A DNA stretch of 64,000 bases from contig JBAZXW010000005.1 of assembly GCA_041659605.1 (NCBI GenBank), positions 1-64,000 on the forward strand, in the 5' to 3' direction. The translations under genes were made by a program, and so were the position numbers. Shown piece after piece: positions 35,421-43,807 of this stretch. Origin of the DNA: Solimonas sp041659605 (lineage in GTDB: Bacteria > Pseudomonadota > Gammaproteobacteria > Nevskiales > Nevskiaceae). The notes beneath the pieces are model-generated. The model was not told the origin of the DNA. It was given only the letters and a program-made list of their open reading frames with translations, and made no database searches. The first letter of the stretch is position 1; the number at the start of each line of letters is the position of its first letter.

Positions 35421-35873
35421 TCAGCCTTTGTCGCGAGTCTTATCGGGTGACAGGTTCGCCTTGGGTGGGGCGCCGAGCACCGTGCGGGTGACTTCGCCGG
35501 CCGCTTTGTTGACGCCGCGAATGGTGCCGTAAACCGCGTTGGAGATGATGTCGTGGGTCTGGCGCACGACGCGGGTGGCGTCGCGCGTCACCGGAATCGA
35601 TTCGAGGATGCCGAAGGGGATGCGGGCGATCCCCAGGTGCACCGCGCGCACCGTCGCCGCCCCGGTGTCGATGGCTGTTTCGGCGATTTGCTGCGCACCG
35701 GTGAGACGGCTCTGCATTTCGTGCAGCCTGCGCGCTTCGACCAGCAGCGCCGCACGCCGGCGCAGCCGTCCGGCGTCCTGGGTGACGTCGCGCTCGAACG
35801 CCAGCACGCGCGCGGCTGCGAACCCCATGACGCCCGCTGCGCCGGCAGCCAAAAGGAACTCAAGCCAGGCCAT
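35421..35873 (-). CDS. Membrane-anchored protein, unknown function
   Basis: 150 aa: one N-terminal helix (MAWLEFLLAAGAAGVMGFAA), a probable coiled coil rich in Arg/Leu/Glu (about 25-55), then an amphipathic stretch and a Lys/Asp tail (SPDKTRDKG). No family recognised. It overlaps the upstream gene by 14 nt, so the pair forms one translational unit. Confidence 0.6.
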   Translation of the reverse strand: MAWLEFLLAAGAAGVMGFAAARVLAFERDVTQDAGRLRRRAALLVEARRLHEMQSRLTGAQQIAETAIDTGAATVRAVHLGIARIPFGILESIPVTRDATRVVRQTHDIISNAVYGTIRGVNKAAGEVTRTVLGAPPKANLSPDKTRDKG

Positions 35874-36231
35874 GGACCTTCACGTCTGCCTGGACGCCTT
35901 TCTCGCTCAATTCGGCGCGCAGGATTTCCGCGGTTCTCTGGTAGACGATCTTGCGGATCAGCTGCGGCGCAACGGTGCTGATCGGCCCGGCAAACTCGGA
36001 CTCCTGCGACGCCAGTTCGATCGGATTGAGGATCTCGATGCTGATCACCGGCGCGCGTTCGTTGGCGAGCAGGCGGATGGCATCGGGCGGCAGCTTGTCC
36101 CAGGCGCCGGCCAGCGCCGCATGGTCCTGCTGCAGCGTCGCCAGCATCGCGCGATGCCGGTCGAGTCGCCGGAACAGAACGACAGCCCCGACCGTCAGTC
36201 CCAGCAGCAAAAACAGGTTGATCCAGTGCAT
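35860..36231 (-). CDS. Membrane-anchored protein, unknown function
   Basis: 123 aa: an N-terminal helix (MHWINLFLLLGLTVGAVVLF), a short coiled-coil (RHRAMLATLQQDHAALAGAW) and a mixed C-terminal domain (APVISIEILNPIELAS..). ATG 36231 is preferred because GGGGGGAG stands eight nt upstream. No family recognised. Coupled by a 14-nt overlap to the next gene, which has the same anchor-plus-soluble design, so both may act in one envelope complex. Confidence 0.62.
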   Translation of the reverse strand: MHWINLFLLLGLTVGAVVLFRRLDRHRAMLATLQQDHAALAGAWDKLPPDAIRLLANERAPVISIEILNPIELASQESEFAGPISTVAPQLIRKIVYQRTAEILRAELSEKGVQADVKVHGLA

Positions 36232-36289
36232 CGTTTCGACTCCCCCCAGCTGAATGCCCAACTTAGCATGCCGTACTGAAATCGTGGCA

Positions 36290-36598
36290 TCAGTCGCCGA
36301 AATGCAGGTGGGCCTTGACCTGATCCCGCGGTGGCATCTGCAGGTACCAGCCGACGGTCCGCAAGCGTTCGATCACGGCTTCGACGTCGACGCGCGCGAG
36401 CCGTCTTTGCGGGTGCAGGGCGAGCTGCATGACCGGCGTCAGGCGACCGAGACGCTGCAGCAGATCCGGTGGCAATTCTTCCGCTTTCAGGTCCGCGCGC
36501 AGATACACGTACATCGCGTCCTGGCGACTGCAGCGAAACACCTGGCATTCGACCGGGTCGGCGGTCTCGCCGGGAGAGTGGGTGGCGTCTTGCGTCAT
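36290..36598 (-). CDS. YcgL-domain protein
   Basis: 102 aa. The VFRCSRQDAMYVYLRADLK start, LPPDLLQRLGRL and the end TVGWYLQMPPRDQVKAHL match the YcgL domain (DUF709), a family largely confined to gammaproteobacteria. Function unknown. It starts six nt after the aminotransferase stop, so they are cotranscribed. Confidence 0.88.
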   Translation of the reverse strand: MTQDATHSPGETADPVECQVFRCSRQDAMYVYLRADLKAEELPPDLLQRLGRLTPVMQLALHPQRRLARVDVEAVIERLRTVGWYLQMPPRDQVKAHLHFGD

Positions 36599-36604
36599 GG
36601 GGAA

Positions 36605-37831
36605 CTACAGCAGTTCGTCGAGGGCGCGGATCACGCGCGTCATTTCCTGCGGCGAGTTGTAGTGCACGAAGGACAGACGCAGGACGCCTCGCGCCGGATC
36701 GATGCCCATCGCTTCGAGCAGTCGCACCGCGTAGAAGTGGCCGGCCGCGGCCATGATGCCGCGTTCGGCGAGTTGCGGCAGGAGGTCGGTCGGCGCGACC
36801 GAGTGCGGCACGAAGGCCACCGTGCCGGTTCTGCGCTGCGCGTCCGTCGGGCCGAGCAGGCGCAGGTGCTTGCGCCCGTGCAGAAAATCCAGGAGCTGCG
36901 CCAGCAGCGGCTGCTCGGCTTCGCGCAGCAGCGTGCGCACGCGCTGCGGACGCTGCGCCGGATCGCCGCCGCCGTGATGGGCATGGAGCGCATCGAAGTA
37001 TTCGGCGATGCCGCGCGCCGCGGCGACCTGCGCGTGATCCGGCCCGGCCGGCACCAGCCGCTTGCGCGGATGGTCGGCGTTGAAATAGTGGCCTTCGTTG
37101 GAGAGCCGGTCGAGCACGGCACGGCGCATCACCATCAGGCCCTGGTGCGGGCCGAAGGTCTTGTAGAGCGAGAAGTAGTAGACGTCGGCGCCCAGCGCCG
37201 CGACGTCGGGCAGGCCGTGCGGCGCATAGGCGACGCCGTCGACGATCGTCATCACACCCGCGGCGCGCGCCTTCGCCGTGATCTCGGCCACCGGGTTGAT
37301 ATCGGCGACGATGTTCGAGCAATGGCAGAAGCACAGCAGGCGCGTGCGATCGCTGAGCAGGCGGTCGAGGTGCACCGGATCGAGCCGGCCGCTCGATGGA
37401 TCGACACACCATTCGCGCAGGACGATGCCGTCCTGTTCGAGGCGGCGCCAGACGCCGCTGTTGGCTTCGTGGTCCTGGTTGGTGACGATGACTTCGTCGC
37501 CGGGACGCAGCAGCTTGCGCAAGGCCTGCGCGAGCACATAGGTGTTCTGCGAACTCGACGGCCCGAAATGCACCTCGTCTTCCGCGACGCCGAGATACTC
37601 GGCCAGCCTTTGGTGCGCGGCGTCCATCCACTGTCCGGCCTCGGTCGAGGCGGGATAGCGGTAGTAGGGCTGGACCTTGAGCCGCCGGTAATACTCGTCA
37701 AGCCGGGCGATGACGGCGCCGCAGGCATACGAGCCGCCGGCGTTCTCGAAGAAGCACTGATCGCGCAGGCTGGCTTCCGTGAAAGCGGGGAACTGTGCGC
37801 GCACGAAGTCGCGGTCAATCGTTTGACGCAA
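36605..37831 (-). CDS. Class V aminotransferase-fold PLP enzyme (cysteine-desulfurase family)
   Basis: 408 aa. PLP-lysine motif DVYYFSLYKTFGPHQGLM, the N-terminal CFFENAGGSYACGAVI and GPSSSQNTYVLAQAL, and TIVDGVAYAPHGLPDVAALGA mark the NifS-like fold, close to the VC1184-type subfamily whose substrate is uncertain. A desulfurase active-site Cys loop is not obvious, so desulfurase activity should not be assumed. TTG 37831 is preferred: GGGGAGGAAAA precedes it by about six nt, while the upstream ATG at 37861 has no ribosome site. It is downstream of the ACT-like gene and upstream of ycgL. Confidence 0.85.
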   Translation of the reverse strand: MRQTIDRDFVRAQFPAFTEASLRDQCFFENAGGSYACGAVIARLDEYYRRLKVQPYYRYPASTEAGQWMDAAHQRLAEYLGVAEDEVHFGPSSSQNTYVLAQALRKLLRPGDEVIVTNQDHEANSGVWRRLEQDGIVLREWCVDPSSGRLDPVHLDRLLSDRTRLLCFCHCSNIVADINPVAEITAKARAAGVMTIVDGVAYAPHGLPDVAALGADVYYFSLYKTFGPHQGLMVMRRAVLDRLSNEGHYFNADHPRKRLVPAGPDHAQVAAARGIAEYFDALHAHHGGGDPAQRPQRVRTLLREAEQPLLAQLLDFLHGRKHLRLLGPTDAQRRTGTVAFVPHSVAPTDLLPQLAERGIMAAAGHFYAVRLLEAMGIDPARGVLRLSFVHYNSPQEMTRVIRALDELL

Positions 37832-37871
37832 GTTTTCCTCCCCGGCCCGGCCGGGTGTCATGCATCCGGGT

Positions 37872-38288
37872 TCAGCGGGCGCCCAGTACGACGGCGGCCT
37901 TGTCCAGATCCTTGGGGCGGACCCAGAACACGGCGCCGTAGCGGTCGGCGCCGGCGGCAATCGCATCGACGGCGGTGATGTTGATGCCGGCCTTACCCAG
38001 CTTCTCGGCGAGTTTGCCGAGCGCGCCGGCGCGGTCGCGGCCTTGCGCAAGAAAGCCGCTGCGCTTCTTCGACAGCTTCCAGCCGTACTTGCTCGCCACC
38101 GTTTCGAGATGCTCGGAATTCTCCGGAATCAGTTCGACCTGCGAGCCGCCGGTTCCAGCCGGAAAGGCGGTCAGCGCCAGCAGGTTCACGGCATGCTTCT
38201 TGAGCGTCTTGAGCAGGTGTGCGCCCTCCCCGGGCTTGTCGTTCGCATGCAACACATAGGTGTTCACTCTACGGATGCCCTTGGCCAT
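37872..38288 (-). CDS. ACT-domain-like small protein
   Basis: 138 aa. The order NTYVLHANDKPGEGAHLLKTLKKHAVNLLALTAFP, then a second LAQGRDRAGALGKLAEKLGKAGINITAVDAIAAG, reads as two ACT-like beta-alpha-beta units; the second has the classical DR-G-L..L...GINI pattern. ACT modules bind amino acids as regulators. ATG 38288 with GGGG six nt upstream. It lies 40 nt before the PLP-enzyme gene, suggesting a regulatory or partner role; the ligand is unknown. Confidence 0.75.
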   Translation of the reverse strand: MAKGIRRVNTYVLHANDKPGEGAHLLKTLKKHAVNLLALTAFPAGTGGSQVELIPENSEHLETVASKYGWKLSKKRSGFLAQGRDRAGALGKLAEKLGKAGINITAVDAIAAGADRYGAVFWVRPKDLDKAAVVLGAR

Positions 38289-38525
38289 GAAAATCCCCGT
38301 GCATGATGCCCTGACGGCGACCGGGGCAGCATACTCCGCCCCAAACAAGCTGCGCGAACACCCCTGCGCCCTCTCGAACCTGAACGGACATTGATCCCGG
38401 TCAGTGACCGTTCATGAAGCGGCGTGCAAGGTGACCGGGTTGCCTCGATGGCCAAGGGAATGAACCACGGGACATCAAGTCGGCGGGAACGCCGGCCACG
38501 CACCCCCCATGCAAGGAGTAGAACC

Positions 38526-39584
38526 ATGAAGAAAGTGATCGTCTGCATATTGTTTGCAGCGGCTCTGGCCGGCTGTAGCAGCAACAACGATGACGGACCT
38601 GCGCGGCTGTCGATCGCCGTCACCGACTCCCCGGTCGACGATGCCGATGCGGTGGTCGTGACCTTCACCGGGCTGGAACTGCTCGGCAGCGATGACGGCG
38701 TGCGCGAGAGCTTCACGTTTGCCGAGCCGATCAGCGTCGACCTGCTGCAATTCCAGGGCGACCAGAGCAGATTCCTGATTGAAGGTGAGGAAGTTCCGGT
38801 CGGCGTTTACGACCAGGTGCGCCTGATCGTCGATACCGAGAACGCGAGCTGCAACAATCTCACCGGGGACTTCGCCTCCTACATCACGATCGACGGCACC
38901 GACTATCCCCTGGTCGTGCCGAGCGGCGGCGCGTCCGGGCTCAAGGTCATGGGGCCGATCACGGTGGCGCAGGGCGGCACGGCTGCGTACACGATCGATT
39001 TTGATGTGCGCAAGGCCATCGCCGAGCGCGGCGCGACCGGCTGCTACAACCTCAAGCCGGTGCTGCGCGTGGTCGACAACGCCGAGGTCGGCACGCTGAC
39101 GGGCACCGTCGATGCCGAACTGTTGCAGCAGGCGGGCTGCACGGCCGATGCCGCCACCGGCGCCGGCGCGGCTGTCTATGTCTACCAAGGATCCGGCATC
39201 GCGCCCGACGATGTCGACGGCACTGATCCGGAACCGCTGACCTCGTCTCTGCTGACGCTCGAGGACGATGGCTCCGGCGACTTCACCTACGAAGTCGGCT
39301 TCCTGCTGGCGGGCGACTACACCGCCGCCTTCAGCTGCCAGGCAGGAGACGATACGGCAGAGGGGAATGAGGAGATCGCGTTCACCGGCGCTGCGAACGT
39401 GGCGATCGCGGCGGACGAGGTGACAACGCAGAACTTTTCGCTGACGCCGGAACCGACGCCGACCCCGGCAGCGTCGGCGACGCCAGCGCCGACCGAGTCA
39501 CCCGAGCCGACGGCGACGCCAACGGAGTCGCCGGCACCGACCGAGTCGCCCGAGCCGACCGCGACGCCGACGCCCAGTCCGTAG
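38526..39584 (+). CDS. DUF4382-type lipoprotein with Pro/Thr-rich repeat tail
   Basis: 352 aa. Signal peptide with lipobox ALAGC-SSN; a DUF4382-like beta domain (LSIAVTDSPVDDADAVVVTFTGLEL..) up to about 180; a second Ig-like part to about 300; then a low-complexity tail with two nearly exact 16-residue copies of PTESPEPTATPTESPA. GGAGT about eight nt upstream of ATG 38526 fixes the start. It is acidic and cell-surface or periplasmic; function unknown. A bidirectional-looking terminator follows 21 nt after the stop. Confidence 0.8.
   Translation: MKKVIVCILFAAALAGCSSNNDDGPARLSIAVTDSPVDDADAVVVTFTGLELLGSDDGVRESFTFAEPISVDLLQFQGDQSRFLIEGEEVPVGVYDQVRLIVDTENASCNNLTGDFASYITIDGTDYPLVVPSGGASGLKVMGPITVAQGGTAAYTIDFDVRKAIAERGATGCYNLKPVLRVVDNAEVGTLTGTVDAELLQQAGCTADAATGAGAAVYVYQGSGIAPDDVDGTDPEPLTSSLLTLEDDGSGDFTYEVGFLLAGDYTAAFSCQAGDDTAEGNEEIAFTGAANVAIAADEVTTQNFSLTPEPTPTPAASATPAPTESPEPTATPTESPAPTESPEPTATPTPSP
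39489..39581 (+). repeat. Intragenic tandem repeat (48-nt unit, 2 copies) encoding a Pro/Thr tail
   Basis: 39489-39536 and 39537-39581 encode near-identical 16- and 15-residue units. The DNA copies differ at only a few positions, so copy number could vary by slippage. Confidence 0.6.
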
Positions 39585-39605
39585 TCATCCACCGGAACGC
39601 AAAAG

Positions 39606-39631
39606 GCCGACCCTCGGCGGGTCGGCTTTTT
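39606..39631 (+). terminator. Rho-independent terminator after the lipoprotein gene
   Basis: GCCGACCC (39606-39613) pairs with GGGTCGGC (39619-39626) around TCGGC, followed by five T at 39627-39631 and preceded by four A, so it can also work in the reverse direction. Confidence 0.85.
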
Positions 39632-39680
39632 GCGTACTGCAGTGGTTTGCGCTTACATGGCCGCGTGAGGTCATGAATCG

Positions 39681-40517
39681 ATGAGCATGCCGCAGCTATC
39701 CCGGACCAGGCCACGCGTCGTCCTGTTCGACTGGCACGCGACCCTGGTCGACACGATGGACGCGATGTACCACGCGCTCGACGACGTGATTCCGCGCCTG
39801 GTCGAACTGGATCTGATCGGCCGGCTGGTGCCGCCGGACCGGTCGAAGACTGCGGAAGACGCGCGCCTGGTGCAGTACGTGCGCGAAAACGTCCGGCTGC
39901 ACCCGAAGATCAAGATCGAGCGGAAGATCTCGCGCACCGACATCTTCGAGGTCCTGTTCGGCGTCGACGAGGAGGCCAAGACGATCGCCCATCGGGAATT
40001 CGATCGCTGCTACGGCCGCGTGTTTGGTGCCGTGCGCTCGCTCGAAGCCGATGTCCCGGCGCGCTTGCGCCAGCTGCGCGAGATGGGCGCAAGGCTCGGC
40101 GTGCTGTCGAACCGCAGCCGGCAGTTCATGGCGCATGAGATCTACATGGTCGACGGCGTCGGCTGGCACGAATTGTTCGACACGATCGTCTGCGGCGACG
40201 ACGTCGCACGGCGCAAGCCGCATCCGGATCTGATCCTGAAGGCCCTGGACAACCTGGGTTGCGCAGTCGGCGAGGATTGCTGGTACGTCGGCGACAGCAC
40301 GACGGATGTCGTTGCGGCGAAGCAGGCCGGCGTCACAGCGGTGTTCTACAACGGCGCGGGATGGGAGCGCAGCTGGATCGACAAGATCTTTCCGGGGACG
40401 CCGCGACACCCGCATGTGCCGGACGCCGTCATTGCCGATCTCGGCGAACTGGTCGGACTGGTCGGACGGGCGCGCTACCACGCCGTGCCCGGAGATGAGC
40501 GAATGCACGAGCGCTGA
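39681..40517 (+). CDS. HAD-superfamily protein with an altered catalytic motif
   Basis: 278 aa with a HAD fold: motif I VVLFDWHATLVDTM (Asp17 nucleophile), motif II in LGVLSNRS, Lys in RRKPHPDL, and motif IV YVGDSTTD. In motif I the second Asp that acts as general acid/base is His19 (D-W-H instead of D-x-D), so ordinary phosphomonoesterase chemistry is questionable. Compare phosphonoacetaldehyde hydrolase, which has Ala there. Start ATG 39681 (or ATG 39687). No neighbour suggests a substrate. Confidence 0.83.
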   Translation: MSMPQLSRTRPRVVLFDWHATLVDTMDAMYHALDDVIPRLVELDLIGRLVPPDRSKTAEDARLVQYVRENVRLHPKIKIERKISRTDIFEVLFGVDEEAKTIAHREFDRCYGRVFGAVRSLEADVPARLRQLREMGARLGVLSNRSRQFMAHEIYMVDGVGWHELFDTIVCGDDVARRKPHPDLILKALDNLGCAVGEDCWYVGDSTTDVVAAKQAGVTAVFYNGAGWERSWIDKIFPGTPRHPHVPDAVIADLGELVGLVGRARYHAVPGDERMHER

Positions 40518-40583
40518 TGCAGGTCAACGCCGCGTCCCAGGGTTTGTCCGAAAGTGATCGCACACTTTCACCGGAGTGAACTC

Positions 40584-40853
40584 ATGTCCCGACTCAACGT
40601 CGCGTTGCAAAACGATCTCAAGCTCCTCGCGCTGCTCCGCGACGAGCTTGGATTGAAGGCCCATCTGCTCAAGGCGGAGATGAAGGATCTCTGGCAGCAG
40701 CTTGAAGACAAGTGGGGCGTGTTGACGGTGGCGCTGTCCAGCGCGGAAAACGCCGGTGCCGGTGCGCTGCACGAATCCGAGGTCGCGATCGGGCTGCTGG
40801 TCGACACGTTGCGCAAGGGCTACGAGAACGTCCGCAAGGCGCTCAAGCACTGA
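40584..40853 (+). CDS. Small helical (coiled-coil) hypothetical protein
   Basis: 89 aa, almost entirely helical with heptad-like Leu spacing (LKLLALLRDELGLKAHLLKAEMKDLWQQLEDKW). GGAG about ten nt before ATG 40584 supports the start. No family recognised, but codon use and sequence look genuine. It is downstream of the HAD gene by 66 nt. Confidence 0.65.
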   Translation: MSRLNVALQNDLKLLALLRDELGLKAHLLKAEMKDLWQQLEDKWGVLTVALSSAENAGAGALHESEVAIGLLVDTLRKGYENVRKALKH

Positions 40854-40978
40854 ACGTCGTGGTCGAGTTGCTGCAGAAAATCGAATATCGATAGGGCGAA
40901 GCGCTCTCAAAGATCGATTCCCGCCGGCAGGTGGATGCCCTAGCATTTGGGCCTCATCCGCAGGTCTGGGTTTCGACG

Positions 40979-41398
40979 ATGGAATCGATACTTTTGCAGG
41001 CGCTGGCTGGCGGCGTGCTGATCGGCATCGCCGCTTCGGTATTGCTGCTGGGCAGCGGTCAGATTGCCGGAATCAGCGGCATCGTCGCCAACGTCGTGCG
41101 CGGCGACGCCGGCCCGCGCCAGTGGCGCACGCTGTTTCTCGCCGGGCTGATTGCCGCGCCGCTGCTGTGGCGGGCTATCGCAGGCCCGGCGCCCGGCTCG
41201 CTCGATCTTTCGTTGCCGCTGATCATCGGCGCCGGCCTGCTGGTCGGCTTCGGCACGCGTCGCGCCAACGGCTGCACCAGCGGGCATGGCGTCTGCGGCC
41301 TGGGCAATTTGTCCGTCCGCTCGCTGGTTGCGGTCGTGACCTTCATGGGTGTCGCCGCCGTCACCGTCTTCGTTGTCCGTCATGTGATCGGAGGCTGA
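40979..41398 (+). CDS. YeeE/YedE-family membrane protein (first of a pair)
   Basis: 139 aa, four helices. LLGSGQIAGISGIVANVV and RRANGCTSGHGVCGLGNLSVRSL are the YeeE/YedE signatures; the two Cys in GCTSGHGVCG are those that line the thiosulfate/sulfur-transport path in the larger YeeE. ATG 40979. The following gene, one nt away, encodes the second half, so together they form a split YeeE-like transporter (sometimes called the PmpA/PmpB type). Confidence 0.87.
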   Translation: MESILLQALAGGVLIGIAASVLLLGSGQIAGISGIVANVVRGDAGPRQWRTLFLAGLIAAPLLWRAIAGPAPGSLDLSLPLIIGAGLLVGFGTRRANGCTSGHGVCGLGNLSVRSLVAVVTFMGVAAVTVFVVRHVIGG

Positions 41399-41399
41399 G

Positions 41400-41879
41400 A
41401 TGCGCGCGATCCTTTCCTACGCTTTGCCGGTCGTCGCCGGCCTGCTGTTCGGCTTCGGACTGATCCTGTCCGGCATGAGCGACCCGCAGCGCGTTCTGGC
41501 CTTCCTCGACGTGTTCGGCGCCTGGAACCCCGCGCTCGCCTTTGTGATGGGCGGCGCCGTCGCGGTGACGCTGCCGGTCTTCGCGTTCGCGCGTCGCCGT
41601 GCGCGAACGCTGCTTGGCACGCCGCTGGCGCTGCCGGACCGCCGCACGATCACGCCCAACCTGATCGGCGGCAGCGCCTTGTTCGGTCTGGGCTGGGGCC
41701 TGAGCGGGGTGTGCCCCGGTCCCGGCGTTGTCCTCGCGGCAACCGGTTCGTGGCAGGCCCTGGGGTTCATCGGGGCGATGATCGCCGGCATGTTGCTGAG
41801 CGACGGCCTGCCGCTGCGGCGCGCGGCCGAGCGCAAGACCGAGCGCGCCAGCGATCAGGCTGCCGCGTCCTGCGGGTGA
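41400..41879 (+). CDS. YeeE/YedE-family membrane protein (second of a pair, DUF6691-type)
   Basis: 159 aa, four helices with the signatures GFGLILSGMSDPQRVLAFLD and WGLSGVCPGPGVVLAATG, containing the conserved Cys of this half. It begins one nt after the previous stop, so translation is coupled. The pair probably imports a reduced sulfur compound such as thiosulfate. Its TGA at 41877-41879 abuts, without any gap, the convergent ABC permease stop at 41880. Confidence 0.86.
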   Translation: MRAILSYALPVVAGLLFGFGLILSGMSDPQRVLAFLDVFGAWNPALAFVMGGAVAVTLPVFAFARRRARTLLGTPLALPDRRTITPNLIGGSALFGLGWGLSGVCPGPGVVLAATGSWQALGFIGAMIAGMLLSDGLPLRRAAERKTERASDQAAASCG

Positions 41880-42734
41880 TCATGCCAGCGCGCGCCAGCG
41901 GCGCAGCGCCCACCACTGCACGCCCATCATCGCCAGCGTCAGCCCCAGCATGACCAGTGTCTGTGCCGCGGCGAGACCGAAGCGCAGGTATTCGAAGCCG
42001 GTCTGGTAGGCGTAGAGCGGCAGGAACAAGGTGCCGTATTGCGGCCCGCCCTTGGTGATGATCAGGGCTGGCGTGAAGCTGGTCTGCAGCGTCAGCGCGA
42101 AATCGCGCGCCGAGAGGAAGACCAGCGCGGGCAGCAACAGCGGCAAGGTGATGCGGCGGAACTGCGTCGCGACGCTTGCGCCCTCGACTGCGGCGACGTC
42201 GTAGTAGCGCTCCGGGATTTCCGCCCGCGCAGCGTGCAGGACGACGAAGACCTCGCCGATCAGGAACAGCGTGATCAACACGATCAGCGCCTTGGCCCAG
42301 GCCGGATCGGTCAGCCAGATATCGGCGCGCAAGCCGCATGTGGACAGTAGCCAGGCCAGCGGCCCGAACAGCGGGTTGGCAATCCACAGCCACAGGATCG
42401 CCCACGCGACGTCGGGTATCGCCATCGGCAGGAAGATCGCCGCCGGTGCGCGCCGCGCGCGCGCCCGGTGCATCAGCAGCGCGAGGCCCAGCGCCAGGCT
42501 GATACGCAGCGGCACGCCGGTCAGTGCCACCCACAGCGAATTGCTCAGTGCGGTGCGGAACAGCGGATCGGCGGACAGCGCGCGGAACTGGTCGAGTCCG
42601 GCGAAGCGGGCCGGAGACAAGCCGTCGTACTCGGTGAAGGCAATGCCCGCGGTGAGCAGTACCGGAACGATCAGCAGCAGCACGACGCCGCCGAGCAGCG
42701 GTGCGGCCAGCCAGAGCGGACTGCGGCGGGTCAT
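41880..42734 (-). CDS. Carbohydrate-type ABC transporter permease (MalF/UgpA-like)
   Basis: 284 aa, about six helices. The N-terminal LLLIVPVLLTAGIAFTEYDGL and the EAA-loop YYDVAAVEGASVATQFRRITLPLL identify a MalF/UgpA-type permease. It overlaps the ATPase stop by four nt. It is the last gene of a four-gene operon in which its partner permease is the first. Confidence 0.9.
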   Translation of the reverse strand: MTRRSPLWLAAPLLGGVVLLLIVPVLLTAGIAFTEYDGLSPARFAGLDQFRALSADPLFRTALSNSLWVALTGVPLRISLALGLALLMHRARARRAPAAIFLPMAIPDVAWAILWLWIANPLFGPLAWLLSTCGLRADIWLTDPAWAKALIVLITLFLIGEVFVVLHAARAEIPERYYDVAAVEGASVATQFRRITLPLLLPALVFLSARDFALTLQTSFTPALIITKGGPQYGTLFLPLYAYQTGFEYLRFGLAAAQTLVMLGLTLAMMGVQWWALRRWRALA

Positions 42735-43807
42735 GGCGCGAGCGCGCAGCCGCTGTCGGCGTCGAACGCCAGCGCGCGGTCGAGATCGAGCGAGACGTCG
42801 AGCGGCTCGCCGGGTTGGACCGGCAGGTCGGGCTCGCAGCGGCTGGTGAGCGTGTCCTCGCCGACGCGCAGCGACAGGTACTGCTGATCGCCGACCAGTT
42901 CGACGGCTTCGACCCGCGTGGTGATGGTCGCGCTTCGCTGCGGTGTGCCGGCCCAGCGCGAACGCAGCGGATAGACGTGCTCGGGGCGCAGGCCAAGCAC
43001 CGCACGATCGATCGACGGCGGCAGTTGGAGGGACAGCGCGTGCTCGCGCCAGCGCCAAGCCTCAGCGCTGCGACGAATCTCCAGCAGATTGATCGCCGGC
43101 GCGCCGAGGAAGCGCGCAACCGCCAGCGAATCGGGACGTGCGTAGACGGTGCGCGGCGCGTCGATCTGCAGCAGTTTTCCGCTTTCCACGATCGCGAGGC
43201 GGTCTGCGAGCGCCATGGCCTCGATCTGGTCGTGGGTCACGTAGACCGTCACGCTGCCGAGGCTGCGGTGCAGCTGGATCAGTTCGGCCCGCGCGCGCAC
43301 GCGCAGCGGCGCATCGAGGCTCGACAGCGGCTCGTCCATCAGAAAGAGCCGCGGTTCGCGCAGCAGCGCGCGGCCCAGCGCGACGCGCTGGCGCTGGCCG
43401 CCGGAGAGCGCGTGGGGCGCGCGCTGTAAGAGATCGCCGAGTCCAAGGCGGTCCGCGACCGAGCGTGCGCGCGTCTGCGCGTCTGCCCGGGTCGCGCCGC
43501 GCGCGCGCAGACCGAAGCACAGGTTCTCCAGCACCGTCAGGTGCGGATAGAGCGCGTCCGACTGAAACATCATCGCCGTATCGCGCTGGCCGGGGGCGAG
43601 GGTATCGATGCGCCGGCCGCCCAGCTCGATCGTGCCGCTGCGGATCGGAATCAGGCCCGCGAGCGCACGCAGCAGTGTGGATTTCCCGGAGCCGGACGGA
43701 CCAGCGATGACCAGCAACTCGCCGAACGCCACCTCCAGCGACAGATCCTCGATGATCGACTGCCCGTCGAGGTCAACATGCAGCCGGTCTATGCGCAGGC
43801 CGCTCAA
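42731..43807 (-). CDS. Carbohydrate-type ABC transporter ATPase (MalK/UgpC-like)
   Basis: 358 aa with Walker A GPSGSGKST, Q-loop AMMFQSDALYPHLTV, signature LSGGQRQRVALGRALL, Walker B LFLMDEPLSSLD, switch His in VTHDQIEAM, and the MalK-type regulatory C-terminal domain (LGLRPEHVYPL). Start appears to be TTG 43807, overlapping the binding-protein stop as TTGA; no ATG fits. Substrate group cannot be read from the sequence (sugar, sugar alcohol or glycerol-phosphate). Confidence 0.9.
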   Translation of the reverse strand: MSGLRIDRLHVDLDGQSIIEDLSLEVAFGELLVIAGPSGSGKSTLLRALAGLIPIRSGTIELGGRRIDTLAPGQRDTAMMFQSDALYPHLTVLENLCFGLRARGATRADAQTRARSVADRLGLGDLLQRAPHALSGGQRQRVALGRALLREPRLFLMDEPLSSLDAPLRVRARAELIQLHRSLGSVTVYVTHDQIEAMALADRLAIVESGKLLQIDAPRTVYARPDSLAVARFLGAPAINLLEIRRSAEAWRWREHALSLQLPPSIDRAVLGLRPEHVYPLRSRWAGTPQRSATITTRVEAVELVGDQQYLSLRVGEDTLTSRCEPDLPVQPGEPLDVSLDLDRALAFDADSGCALAP

